This document shows positions 16,999 to 26,235 of a stretch of DNA of 64,000 nucleotides, in pieces. The stretch comes from QWQI01 sp964608915 (GTDB lineage: Bacteria > Planctomycetota > Planctomycetia > Isosphaerales > Isosphaeraceae). The position numbers and the translations under genes are program-made. Location of the stretch: contig CAZSQA010000030.1 in assembly GCA_964608915.1 (NCBI GenBank), positions 17,411 through 81,410 of the forward strand, read 5' to 3'. Each line of letters begins with the position of its first letter. Within the stretch, counting starts at the first letter, position 1. Below the pieces are notes generated by a model. It ran no database searches. It worked only from the letters and a program-made list of their open reading frames with translations, and was not told where the DNA came from.

Positions 16999-17283
16999 TT
17001 GCCTCTGCTCAAACGCGCCACGTGCATCCGTTACGAATACGCTGACCAGACGCAGTCCTGCTGGCTGCCGGCGGGGGCTGAATCTCCCTTGCCAGGTTCG
17101 ATCCGCCGCGTCACGCTCGATGTGACGATCGAATACGAGCCCGGCGACGGCTTCATTCTGGCATATGCCGCGCGGGAAGACCCGACATTCGCCTATGACG
17201 ACTGGTTCGGCAGCCTGACCGCCGCCGAAAGCGCAGCCGAGGAGATGTTCGGCATTGCCCCGGAACGATGGCAAAAGACCTGA
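16999..17283 (+). CDS. Small cytoplasmic protein, unknown function
   Basis: The 94-residue protein starts at TTG 16999, eleven bases after CAGGAG at 16982-16987. It is acidic, with no signal or membrane segment (VTLDVTIEYEPGDGFILAYA, AAEEMFGIAPERWQKT). The family is not recognised. It ends well before the oxidoreductase gene and may be monocistronic. Confidence 0.55.
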   Translation: MPLLKRATCIRYEYADQTQSCWLPAGAESPLPGSIRRVTLDVTIEYEPGDGFILAYAAREDPTFAYDDWFGSLTAAESAAEEMFGIAPERWQKT

Positions 17284-17463
17284 AGATACCGTATGCCCAT
17301 CCTGCCTTTTGTCGGATCGTCGGTGCCTTTGGCTCGCATGCCACTCGGGTTAGGGGCCTGGCACAGGTCAACCGCCCACCGATCCGCCGTTCGCATGCCG
17401 CATGCCAGTCGCGATCGGGTGAATGTGACGGAATAGGTGTCGAGACCCGTAGAGCGATGGGCC

Positions 17464-19125
17464 ATGAACAACAACGCGAAAACGAATCCTGCCCATTATC
17501 CGCCTGACCGACGCCTGCGAGTTCGCATTCGCAAATCGCATCTTTGCATTCTGATCGCCGTGGTCGCCCTGCCGGTCGCAATCGCCTGGATTCAGTTTCT
17601 CCTCACTGGCTTGCCTGAGTCCCGTAGTCTTCCGGAATTGCAGGGAGAGGCCGCCCGGGCACATCATTTTTCAGGCTGGCTTCGGCTCACGCATTACGTG
17701 AATTTCATTTTTCTCGTCCTGCTGGCTCGTAGCGGTCTTTCGATCCTGATGGATCATCCACGTTTGTATTTCGATGATCACTGCACTCCCGGCACCGACT
17801 GGGCGAAATTCACACCGATCGACGTACCGGCCGATCGTGTCTGGACCGCCAAGGATGACGCCCGATATATCTCGCCCTGGCTGGCTCTGCCAGGTTATCG
17901 TCACACCGTCGGCGTGGCCCGACACTGGCATTTGCCCGGAGCCTTGATCTGGTTTCTCAACGGCGTGATTTTCGTGGCGTTCATGTTCTGCACTGAGCAA
18001 TGGAAACGGCTGGTGCCGACATCCTGGTCCGTGGTGGCTGAGGCCTGGACGATCTTCGTCCATTACGCGACCTTCCACTTGCCCCCAGAGCCCGACCCGC
18101 TCGTCCGCTACAACGCTCTTCAGCAGCTGAGTTATTTCGCGGTCGTCTTCGTGATGGCTCCGCTATCGGCCCTGACAGGGCTGGCGATGTCGCCATCGAT
18201 CGATAACCGGTTCCGCTGGTATCCGCAAATCTTCGGCGGGCGGCAATCCGCCCGCTCGCTGCATTTCCTGCTGCTTCTGGGCTATGTCGCTTTTCTGGTC
18301 ATGCATGTGACGATGGTGTTCGTGAATGATCCTGTCCGCAATTTCAACGACATCGTATTCGGCAGTGACGATGGCCGCCCGCTCGGCCTGATCGTCGGCC
18401 TTGGCGCGATCTCGCTGATCGTGCCGATCTGTGTCGCCGCTCACCTGTTGTCGTGGAATCGGCCTCGTCAATTGCAATATGCCGCCAGGCAAGTTCACGC
18501 CGTATTGCGACGGCTGACATTCGGACGCTGGAAGCCTTGCGTTCGATATGCGAAAGATGATATTTCGCCTTTTTTCTGGCCCAACGGCAAAATGCCTGTC
18601 TCTGATGAGTGGACGAAGCTCGTTGCCGGAAACTTCGCGAATTTTCGCCTCAAAGTCGGCGGTCAGGTCGAAAACCCTGTCGAGCTTTCGCTGGACGATT
18701 TGAAATCGCTCGGTCGACAGGAACAGATCACAATGCATCATTGCATTCAGGGGTGGTCAGGCATCGCCGAGTGGGGCGGTCTGCCGCTGGTCAGGCTGAT
18801 CGAACTCGTCAAGCCTCTGCCCTGCGCCAAGGTCGTCGTGTTCCGTTCCTTCGGCGAAGGTCTCTATGGTGGCGAATATTACGACACCCAGCCCATGAGC
18901 GTTGCATTGCAGGCGGAAACACTGCTGGCGTGGGAAATGAATTTCGAGCCGCTGCCTCTGCTCTATGGAGCGCCGCTGCGGCTGCGGGTAGAGAGCCAGC
19001 TCGGTTACAAAATGGTGAAATGGATCAGGACGATCGAATTCGTCGAAAGCGAAAGATCGGTCGGCAAAGACCATGGCGGGAAAAATGAGGACGACGAATA
19101 TTTCGACCTCATTCCGGAAATTTAA
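17464..19125 (+). CDS. Cytochrome b561-type membrane domain fused to a sulfite-oxidase-fold molybdopterin domain
   Basis: The 553-residue product has a membrane half with several helices and paired His (GWLRLTHYVNFIFLVLLARSG, HWHLPGALIWFLNGV, LLLGYVAFLVMHVTMVF) like Ni/Fe-hydrogenase b-type cytochromes. From about residue 370 a sulfite-oxidase-type molybdopterin domain follows, with MHHCIQGWSGIAEWGG placing the Mo-ligating Cys at residue 427, then YDTQPMSVALQ and LGYKMVKWI. In E. coli the equivalent activities are two proteins, MsrP (YedY) and MsrQ (YedZ); here one chain holds both. I infer quinone-linked electron delivery to an extracytoplasmic Mo site, with substrate unknown. The ATG at 17464 is preferred over a GTG at 17437. 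Confidence 0.85.
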   Translation: MNNNAKTNPAHYPPDRRLRVRIRKSHLCILIAVVALPVAIAWIQFLLTGLPESRSLPELQGEAARAHHFSGWLRLTHYVNFIFLVLLARSGLSILMDHPRLYFDDHCTPGTDWAKFTPIDVPADRVWTAKDDARYISPWLALPGYRHTVGVARHWHLPGALIWFLNGVIFVAFMFCTEQWKRLVPTSWSVVAEAWTIFVHYATFHLPPEPDPLVRYNALQQLSYFAVVFVMAPLSALTGLAMSPSIDNRFRWYPQIFGGRQSARSLHFLLLLGYVAFLVMHVTMVFVNDPVRNFNDIVFGSDDGRPLGLIVGLGAISLIVPICVAAHLLSWNRPRQLQYAARQVHAVLRRLTFGRWKPCVRYAKDDISPFFWPNGKMPVSDEWTKLVAGNFANFRLKVGGQVENPVELSLDDLKSLGRQEQITMHHCIQGWSGIAEWGGLPLVRLIELVKPLPCAKVVVFRSFGEGLYGGEYYDTQPMSVALQAETLLAWEMNFEPLPLLYGAPLRLRVESQLGYKMVKWIRTIEFVESERSVGKDHGGKNEDDEYFDLIPEI

Positions 19126-19193
19126 GCACGCCATCACAGTCACGCGTGTGTGGCATCGTCGACGCGACCACTCAACATTTCGACAGGTGCGCA

Positions 19194-19234
19194 AAGGAAA
19201 ACGCGGGGCGATTCCGGTTCCGGAAGCCCCGCGT
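19194..19234 (-). terminator. Rho-independent terminator of the second M28 peptidase gene
   Basis: On the minus strand ACGCGGGGC pairs perfectly with GCCCCGCGT (19226-19234 with 19201-19209) and is followed by TTTTCC. It starts 26 bp after the stop at 19260. Confidence 0.8.
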
Positions 19235-19259
19235 CTCTCGATGATTCGAAACCGGTCGA

Positions 19260-21200
19260 TCAGTCGCCAGCGGCGGCTTCGGCCTTCTTCGGTTCAGGCG
19301 TTTCCGACTTCTTCGCCTTGGCTTCCTCTTCGGTCAGAATCGGCCGGCGGGAAGGCTTGCGGGGGAACTTGCCGTCCATGTTGGCGGCGTTCCAGATCAT
19401 GGCGGCCATAACGGTCGAGGCCTGTTTCAGGTCATCGGCTTGCAGGCGGTCGTAAACGTCCATGTTCGAGTGGTGCGTGCGCGGGTCGTATTCGATTTCG
19501 TCCTGAATGAATTGAAACCCGGGCAGGCCGATGCCGTCGAACGACAGGTGGTCCGTTCCGCTGGTATTCGAGGCTGTGATCGTATTGGCCGAAAGGTCGA
19601 CGAACGGCTGCAGCCATTTGCGGAACACGGGCCGGGCGGCCTCGTTGCCCTGCAGGTAGACGCCCCGGATCTTGCCGGTGCCGTTGTCCAGGTTGAAATA
19701 GACCTGGAATTTGTCGTATTCGCCGGTCTTGACGATCGGGGCCGTGGGCGAAGCCGTCGGGCCGAAGAAGCTGTCGGTCGCCCCTTCGATCGCGCCGAAG
19801 TGCTTCTTCACGTATTGCCGCGAGCCATGCAGGCCCTGCTCTTCGCCCGACCACAGTGCGATACGGATCGTCCGCCGTGGCTTCAGGCCCAGGGCCTTGA
19901 TGATCCGCACGGCTTCCATACCCACGGCACAACCAGCGGCGTTGTCGGTGGCACCGGTGCCGCCGTGCCAGCTGTCCATGTGGCCGCCCAGCATCACCAC
20001 TTCGTCCTTCAGGTCGGTGCCGGGGATTTCGGCTACGGTGTTGTAGCCCATCATGTCCTTGTCCTGAAGTTCGACGGCGATTTCGAATTCGGCCTTCACC
20101 TTTTCGCCGGCCTTCACCATGTGGGCCAGGCGATTGAAATGCTCGACCGTCACGACGACTTGCGGCAGCGTCTTCGGGGCGTCCTTGTCATGTGCGTTCT
20201 TGCGGGCCGGCATGCTCGGCTGGCCTTCGCCGCCGCCACCGGTCGATTGCGGCTGAGCCGGCTGGGGCACGCTGGCGGATTGCACGAAGAACGTGCCGCC
20301 GTCGCCCTTGAAACTGGTCTCGACCATCACGGCCGCGCCTTCGTCCAGCAGGAATTGCAACCGCTTCGAAGTGAAATTGCCCTGATTCCGCACGCGGTTA
20401 ATGACATCGTTCGCCTTGGCCTTGGCTTCGTCCTTGCCGGGTTCGCCCTTCTTGGCTTCATCCTTCTTGGCTTCGTCCTTGCGGGCGGCCTTGCCCTGGG
20501 GGAATCCGCCGCGGCCGCCGCCACCGGGCGTCGGTTCGGGGGCGTTGGCCAGAGCCAGCAGTTCTTCAGGCGTTTTGCGGTGCCCGGGGGCTTCGAACAG
20601 GGCCTTCACTTCACGCGGGCTGCCGATCAGCACGATCGCGCCCTTGAGCTTGCCCTTATATTCTTTCAGGCCCTTTTCGTCAGTCGCCGTCAAGTGCACG
20701 ACGGGCCCGGAAACCTTGCCGCCAGTGCCGGGCGACCAGGCCTTCGGCAGGCCGATCAGCGGGATGCAGACCGGTTCGGTGACCTGGGCCGAGAAGCTCT
20801 TGAGCGTCCAGCCGGTGCCGAACGGGCCCCAGGCTTCCAGGGCGGCGTTCTCCAGACCGAATTCTGTCAGCTTTTTGGCCGTCCACTCGTTGGCGCGCTT
20901 CATGCCCGGCGAGTTCGTCAGCCGCGGGCCGATGACTTCCGTCATGTAAAGCACGGTGTCCATCACCTTGGACTTGTTCAGGCCTTCTTCGCGGATTTTG
21001 GCGATCGTCTCGTCAGCCGTTTTGGCCGGCGCTGTCCCCTTTTCCTGAAGGATCTCCAGGCCAGAGCCGGGGATTTCCGCATGGCCATGGCCTTCGTGCG
21101 GGTCGTCATGGTTCTGGGCGTTGGAATACCCAAGAACGAAAAAAGTGGCCGCGAGGCCCAGGGCGATGCCGCCGGCTCGCCCGAAAATGCGTGAAATCAT
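19260..21200 (-). CDS. Exported M28-family zinc peptidase with PA-type insert
   Basis: The 646-residue protein has a signal peptide (GGIALGLAATFFVLGYSNAQ) and a His-rich mature start (DDPHEGHGHAE). A protease-associated-like region with a long Gly/Lys low-complexity insert (EPTPGGGGRGGFPQGKAARK) follows. The M28 catalytic set is GGHMDSWHGG (His), ATDNAAGCAVGM (Asp), WSGEEQGLHGS (two Glu), NLDNGTG and HSNMD for the last ligand. Such enzymes are aminopeptidases of the carboxypeptidase Q/glutamate carboxypeptidase type. It is unrelated in detail to the M28 protein at 11657 apart from the fold. A strong terminator follows. Confidence 0.9.
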   Translation of the reverse strand: MISRIFGRAGGIALGLAATFFVLGYSNAQNHDDPHEGHGHAEIPGSGLEILQEKGTAPAKTADETIAKIREEGLNKSKVMDTVLYMTEVIGPRLTNSPGMKRANEWTAKKLTEFGLENAALEAWGPFGTGWTLKSFSAQVTEPVCIPLIGLPKAWSPGTGGKVSGPVVHLTATDEKGLKEYKGKLKGAIVLIGSPREVKALFEAPGHRKTPEELLALANAPEPTPGGGGRGGFPQGKAARKDEAKKDEAKKGEPGKDEAKAKANDVINRVRNQGNFTSKRLQFLLDEGAAVMVETSFKGDGGTFFVQSASVPQPAQPQSTGGGGEGQPSMPARKNAHDKDAPKTLPQVVVTVEHFNRLAHMVKAGEKVKAEFEIAVELQDKDMMGYNTVAEIPGTDLKDEVVMLGGHMDSWHGGTGATDNAAGCAVGMEAVRIIKALGLKPRRTIRIALWSGEEQGLHGSRQYVKKHFGAIEGATDSFFGPTASPTAPIVKTGEYDKFQVYFNLDNGTGKIRGVYLQGNEAARPVFRKWLQPFVDLSANTITASNTSGTDHLSFDGIGLPGFQFIQDEIEYDPRTHHSNMDVYDRLQADDLKQASTVMAAMIWNAANMDGKFPRKPSRRPILTEEEAKAKKSETPEPKKAEAAAGD

Positions 21201-21393
21201 GGATCGAATGCCCTCATGATCGTGCCCCCGGTCAAGGCACGGGTGTCGATGAATCAGGATGTGTCGCGTCGTTCGATCGTCTGGTCGGAGTTTGTGTGAT
21301 CAGCATAACGAGATGTGCCCGGGAATTCATCGAATTTTCTTCGAGGAACGGACAATCCTGGCCGGTTTTATCGCTTCGATCCCTTCGATGAAG

Positions 21394-21708
21394 TTATGGC
21401 TCGATCTCGGTCCAGTTGTAGATGAGCGATTCTTCCTCCCAAATCACATCCGCATTGAGATAAAAGACCCAATGCTCCCGGTGCTTCTCCAGAAAACGCC
21501 GAACCGCAGGGAGCAAACGGTCGGTCAGCGCCTCGGACCACTCGTCGGCGGGTACGTTCCAATACTCTTCACAGGCCAGGACTTTCGCCACATCGATAAG
21601 TTCGTTTTCGGTGACGACACCGGTTTCTTCAAGTGCCCAATAGGCCCAGCGGTAACCTGCGTCGATATACTCCCGACACGCGGGGCAGGCGAAGTAACGG
21701 TTGTTCAT
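21394..21708 (-). CDS. Small acidic protein, unknown function
   Basis: The 104-residue product starts at ATG 21708 (MNNRYFACPACREYID). It has one CxxC-like pair near its N-terminus, and the rest is acidic and helical with many Trp/Tyr (WAYWALEETG, EEYWNVPADEWSEAL, NADVIWEEESLIYNW). The frame extends upstream only as Arg/Gly-rich shadow sequence. I recognise no family. Confidence 0.6.
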   Translation of the reverse strand: MNNRYFACPACREYIDAGYRWAYWALEETGVVTENELIDVAKVLACEEYWNVPADEWSEALTDRLLPAVRRFLEKHREHWVFYLNADVIWEEESLIYNWTEIEP

Positions 21709-21782
21709 CGAATTCGATCCTCGAACGCCAGCGATTTCTGTTCTTTCCGTGATAACCCGGCCGCGAAATTCGAAGTAGCCGA

Positions 21783-22748
21783 TCAACTTCGCCCCGTTTC
21801 GGGAAAAAATCCGCCCCCTGCCCGCCGTGTTGCCACATCGCCCAGCAGGTCTCGCCACATCCGGTACGGATCGCCGAACACGTCCCGGCCCAGGTCCCTG
21901 TCCGCCAGGGCTGAAGCCAGCACGTTGATGCCGGCCTCGATCGTAAAGGCATTTTCGAAATACAAAATGCGCGTGCCGACAGCTTCCCGACCGATAACAT
22001 CCATGCATGCGGCGATCTCGATGCTGTCGCGGCGAGCGAAACCCACGCCGCACACGCCCACGATCGCCTCCGACCAATGCTGCGGATCGCTTTCGGCCGA
22101 ACAGTTGCGTAAGCCCTTCACCACCGATTCGAAAACGGCTTCGCCGGTCGCCGTGAGCACCTTGTCCAGTTCGCCCAACACGGGCTTCATCGCCGTCCGC
22201 ATGGCATCCGGGGCCGCCTTGCCCGTTTCGGCCCAGCCTTTGGCCAGGGAGGCCAATGCCGAAAGCACTTTCGCCGCCGGGGCCGCCACTTCGGCCGGCA
22301 GTTCGATCGCCGCCTGCTCGACCGCCTGAACCAGCGAAGTCCAAAGCCGTTTCGCAGCTTCCATCTTCGGCCCGGCATCGCCCGGCCTGGCAAGCCTCGC
22401 ACCGGTCGCCTGGGTCGCGATCACGCCGTGCATCAGCCCTTTGACATTCGAAATCCAGCCGATGGGCGCATACGATCGCACTGCCTTGCCATGTTCGACA
22501 CGCCAGACTTCCCCCGTGCCGATGAGCATCAGCACCGCCAGGGGGCATTCGGCCAGAAGGTCGGCTCGATTGGCGCCGTAAAGTTCTCGAAAGGTCGCAT
22601 TCAGCCGGGCCGCGGCGTCGGTTGCGTCCGGTTCCGCCGCAGGCTGGTTCGCCGTGGGCTGCCCGGCGCAGATCATGGCCGCCAGCGTGCCGCCTTCGAT
22701 CAGAAAACCGCGGCGGTCCGTCCCATCGGTTCGATCCGGTTCGCTCAT
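21783..22748 (-). CDS. Tat-signal-like exported protein, unknown function
   Basis: The 321-residue product begins with a twin-arginine-like leader (DRRGFLIEGGTLAAMICAG) and then an Ala-rich helical body. The latter part contains HWSEAIVGVCGVGFARRDS and LYFENAFTIEAGINVLASAL. I do not recognise a family. It starts 58 bp downstream of the ABC-F gene's stop on the same strand, so it could be co-transcribed, though no functional link is apparent. Confidence 0.65.
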   Translation of the reverse strand: MSEPDRTDGTDRRGFLIEGGTLAAMICAGQPTANQPAAEPDATDAAARLNATFRELYGANRADLLAECPLAVLMLIGTGEVWRVEHGKAVRSYAPIGWISNVKGLMHGVIATQATGARLARPGDAGPKMEAAKRLWTSLVQAVEQAAIELPAEVAAPAAKVLSALASLAKGWAETGKAAPDAMRTAMKPVLGELDKVLTATGEAVFESVVKGLRNCSAESDPQHWSEAIVGVCGVGFARRDSIEIAACMDVIGREAVGTRILYFENAFTIEAGINVLASALADRDLGRDVFGDPYRMWRDLLGDVATRRAGGGFFPETGRS

Positions 22749-22806
22749 GGCACTGCCTCAAATGAGTTCCGTGACACGTGAACCGGTTCGAATTCACCGG
22801 TTCGCC

Positions 22807-24522
22807 TTATGCCACCGTCGAAGACCGCTTGCCGCTGGTTGCGCTGGATTTGTCGCCGGAGTCCTTGTCGGATCTCGCCTGGAATTTCAATCCGCGGGTC
22901 AGGATCGCGAACGGATTGTCGTCCGACTTCGCCGACTTCGACTTCATGTACAGGTAATCGTCGTAGCGGCACGGATAGACCGTCAGCTTGCCGTCTTCCA
23001 CTTCGATCACCTTGTTCGCCACGGCACGAATGAAGTGCTCGTCGTGCGAAATGAAACACAGCGTCCCTTCGAAACCGTCCAGGGCTTCTTCCAGGATGTC
23101 GCGGCTGGCGATATCGAGGTGGTTCGTCGGTTCGTCCATCATGATGAAATTGTGCGTGACGGTCAGGATCTTCGCCAGGCACAGGCGGGTTTTTTCGCCG
23201 CCGGAGAGATTGCCCACGGCCTTCTCGACATCGTCGCCGCTGAACAGGAACGCCCCCAGCGTGTTCCTCAGCGAGCCTTCGGAGGCCCCCGGGTGTACGC
23301 TCCTCAGGTTGTCGATCACGGTGGCCTTCATGTCGAGCGCTTCCACCCGGTGCTGGGCGAAATAGGTCTCGAACACGTTCGAACCGAGGGTCATCGAGCC
23401 GCCTTGCGGCTTCTGCACGCCGGCCAGCAGCTTCATCAGCGTCGTCTTGCCCGCGCCGTTGGGGCCGACCAGGACGACCTTGTCGCCCCGCTCGATCGCC
23501 ACGTTCATGCCCCGATAGACGATCTTCGTGCCGTAGGCGAAGTCGATGTTCTCCAGCTTCGCCACGATGTGACCGCTGCGGGGCGGATCGGGCAGCTTGA
23601 TGCGCACGGCCGAGTTGTCCGTCTTCGGCGCGGCGATGCGTTCCATCTTGTCCATCGCCTTCATCCGGCTCTGGGCCCGCGCGGCCGTGGCTGCGTTGGC
23701 CCGGTTCCGGTCGACGAAGTCCTGCATCTGCTTGAGCTTCTTCTGCTGGCCGTCAAAAGAAGCCTGATGCACCGTCAGCCGGTGCTCGCGCTGCGGGATG
23801 TGGTCCGAATAATTGCCGGCATACGAATAGAGCTTGCCAAGCTCAAGCTCGACGGTGCGATTGATGACCCGGTCCAGGAAGTCCCGGTCGTGGCACGTGA
23901 TGAGGATCGCCCCGTCGTAGCCCTGGAGAAACTCCTCGAACCACTTCACGGAAAGGAGATCCAGGTGGTTCGTCGGTTCGTCCAGCAGTAGCAGGTCGTG
24001 GTTGAAAGCCAGCAGGCCGCCCAGGGCCAGGCGCATCGCCCAGCCGCCTGAAAGCGTGGCTACGGGTGCGTCAAGCTGCGGCACGCTGAAGCCGAGGCCC
24101 ATGAGGATGCTCTTGGCCCGGGCTTCCATCTCGTAGCCCCCGGCCGAGATGAACGCCTCGTGGGCGTCGTCGTAGGCGTCCAGGGCCTTCGGGTCGCCGG
24201 TTTCTAGCCCCTTCATCACTTCGTGCAGGCGTTTGTTGGCGATCGACCAGGGGCCGAGGTGGTCGAGCATGTTCTCGAACACCGTGCCTTCCTTGAGCGG
24301 GTGGATCTCCTGGGCCAGATAGCCGATGGAGCACTTCCGGTCACGCATGATCTCGCCGGAATCGACCGACTCGGCACCCAGCAGAATCTTGAACAGGGTG
24401 GACTTGCCCGCGCCGTTCTTGCCGAGCAGGCCGATGCGATCGCCGCGCGTGATGGACAGGTCGATACCGTCGTAAATGGTCTGATGACCGAAGCGTTTCT
24501 TGCCGTTGACGAGTCGAATCAT
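22807..24522 (-). CDS. ABC-F family ATPase
   Basis: The 571-residue protein has two ABC domains and no membrane segments. Domain one shows Walker A GKNGAGKSTL, signature LSGGWAMRL and Walker B LLLLDEPTNHLD. Domain two shows GPNGAGKTTL, LSGGEKTRL and FIMMDEPTNHLD. The charged linker between them (FDGQQKKLKQMQDFVDRNRA) matches the ABC-F interdomain arm. ABC-F proteins act at the ribosomal E site in translation control or antibiotic protection, or, in the Uup branch, in DNA-related roles. The subgroup is not resolved here. The C-terminal tail (KDSGDKSSATSGKRSS) is short and disordered. Confidence 0.92.
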   Translation of the reverse strand: MIRLVNGKKRFGHQTIYDGIDLSITRGDRIGLLGKNGAGKSTLFKILLGAESVDSGEIMRDRKCSIGYLAQEIHPLKEGTVFENMLDHLGPWSIANKRLHEVMKGLETGDPKALDAYDDAHEAFISAGGYEMEARAKSILMGLGFSVPQLDAPVATLSGGWAMRLALGGLLAFNHDLLLLDEPTNHLDLLSVKWFEEFLQGYDGAILITCHDRDFLDRVINRTVELELGKLYSYAGNYSDHIPQREHRLTVHQASFDGQQKKLKQMQDFVDRNRANAATAARAQSRMKAMDKMERIAAPKTDNSAVRIKLPDPPRSGHIVAKLENIDFAYGTKIVYRGMNVAIERGDKVVLVGPNGAGKTTLMKLLAGVQKPQGGSMTLGSNVFETYFAQHRVEALDMKATVIDNLRSVHPGASEGSLRNTLGAFLFSGDDVEKAVGNLSGGEKTRLCLAKILTVTHNFIMMDEPTNHLDIASRDILEEALDGFEGTLCFISHDEHFIRAVANKVIEVEDGKLTVYPCRYDDYLYMKSKSAKSDDNPFAILTRGLKFQARSDKDSGDKSSATSGKRSSTVA

Positions 24523-24780
24523 CGCGTGAGCCGGTCGGGCCTCTCGAAAAGGAAATCACGGTCGCAGGGCCCGGGGTATGCGTCGATTCCGCCAGGCCGC
24601 GATCGTGAAAAATGTTCGTTGCATGATATCTTACGCGAAAATCGGGCGAAAAGAAACGTGATCTCGGGCTGTGATGATTCGCATGTCGGCATGGACTTTG
24701 ACGAATTCGTATTCACGCGCATATGATCAAGTCAGGCACGTCTTCGGAAAACCGAGCTCATCCGGTCGCCGAAAGTCGAA

Positions 24781-25823
24781 ATGCGCAATCCGTCAAACTC
24801 GGGGAATTCCGATCGAATGAAAACGATACGAATCAGCGGACGTTCAGGGAAGCAGGGCTTTACGCTCATTGAGCTGCTCGTCGTCATCGCGATCATCGCC
24901 GTTCTAATCGCTTTGTTATTGCCCGCGGTCCAGTCAGCCCGAGAGGCCGCCCGGCGAACCCAGTGCGTGAACAATCTCAAGCAGATCGGCCTGGCCCTGC
25001 ATAATTACGAAAGCTCCGTCGGCGCTTATCCGATGGCCTGCGCCATGAACTGGGAATTCTGGACGAAACCTTCTCGGTGCATGCGCGCATTCTGCCCTAC
25101 CTGGAACAATCCAACGCCTACAACTGGATCAATTACGAAATCGGCTGGACGCTCCAGGTCACGATCGCGGAAACGAAAATCGCCGGATATCTCTGCCCCA
25201 GCGAGCCGAAATCCGGCCAGTCGCTGATCGGCGCGATCAAGCATTATCCGACGAGCTACGGTGCCCTCGGCGGCTCGTGGCTGATGTGGGACCCCAATGC
25301 CAACAAAGTCGGCGACGGCATGTTCCTCGTCAACAAATGCGTCACTCCCAGCGGCATTTCCGACGGGCTTTCGCACACGGTCGGGTTTTCCGAGGTGAAG
25401 ACGCAATCGCCGGTGCTGCGCGACGGCGGCAATCCGAACGCCGCCGATGTGCCGCCACCCGCCACGCCGGATCAACTCGTCAACTACGGCGGCAACTTCG
25501 ACCCATCGTTCGGCTTTTCACAGTGGGTCAACGGGCTTTACATCCACACGGGCGTCAGCACGCTGTTCCCGCCCAATACCGTGGTCGGATATCGCGTCAA
25601 CGGAGTGACTTACGATGTCGGATTCACCTCCAGCCGGCTTGGCCTGACGACCAATGGCCGCACCTACGTCGGTTTCACCTCCCGCAGCCATCATCCCGGC
25701 GGTGTCAATGCCCTGATGATGGACGGTTCGGTGCGCTTCATGAAAACCACGGTCAATCGCGACATCTGGCGTGCTCTCGGCTCGCGTGCGGGCGGCGAAG
25801 TCGTCAGCGCGGATGCGTTCTGA
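24781..25823 (+). pseudogene. DUF1559-type pseudopilin with a frameshift
   Basis: The first frame encodes a type IV pilin-like N-terminus (KQGFTLIELLVVIAIIAVLIALLLPAVQ, then SAREAARRTQCVNNLKQIGLALHNYE), the classic start of planctomycete DUF1559 (SBP_bac_10) proteins. The rest of the family sequence (SVHARILPYLEQSNAYNW ... SRSHHPGGVNALMMDGSVRFM) continues in another frame from about 25062. Joining GAA TTC to GAC GAA ACC near 25058-25064 needs one extra base, so one base appears to be missing. The 3' half is otherwise intact to the stop at 25823. It is either a real broken gene or a sequencing error. ATG 24817 is an alternative start. Confidence 0.8.
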
Positions 25824-25905
25824 CACTCGTGCCTTACATTTCGATTCGACAGTCGGATCGAAATTCAGAATCGCCCGTCGGTTTCGAATCACCGGCGATT
25901 CTCAT

Positions 25906-26133
25906 TCAGGCGGATTCCGCCCACCGATACAGCCACGACCGGCCCTGCTTCCCGATCGGCTCGATCAGGCCCGACTTGGCGAAGCAATAGGCCATCTTCT
26001 GGGCCAGGTAGCGCTCCGTGCCCATTTCGTCGGCCAGGTCCTTCGTCGTGAATTCGCCGCCCATCGCCCGCGGGGCCGTGTTCCGCCAGTCGTCGGCCGT
26101 TTCGAAAAGGCGGCACTCCACGGAATTTGACAA
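25906..26133 (-). pseudogene. C-terminal fragment related to the 27349-28041 gene
   Basis: About 75 codons on the minus strand encode RLFETADDWRNTAPRAM, GEFTTKDLADEMGTERYLAQ, KMAYCFAKSGLIEPIGKQGRSWLYRW and then a stop. Over 67 residues this is about 79% identical to the C-terminus of the intact gene at 27349-28041. Homology ends at 26121, next to the AT-rich islet. The nominal start MSNS is made of islet bases and is unlikely to be real. I infer it is a displaced gene end. Confidence 0.75.
25921..26121. repeat. Imperfect 201-bp direct repeat, copy 1 (paired with 27370-27570)
   Basis: The two copies are collinear without gaps over 201 bp, starting with CCACCGATA and ending near TTCGAAAAG-CGGC. 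They flank a 1248-bp AT-rich insert. Confidence 0.8.
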
Positions 26134-26235
26134 GCCAGGTCAACCCACCAATGGAAATCGCTAAAGAGTCGAGCAAAAAATACAAAATTGATGAAGTGTC
26201 ATACATCGCTGGCAGAAAGCTAATATCAATACAAA

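Noticed and set aside
17284..17463. Possible molybdenum-cofactor or other riboswitch ahead of the Mo-domain gene
   Set aside because: I could not draw the conserved pairing of a Moco RNA or any other known aptamer; the leader is unremarkable.
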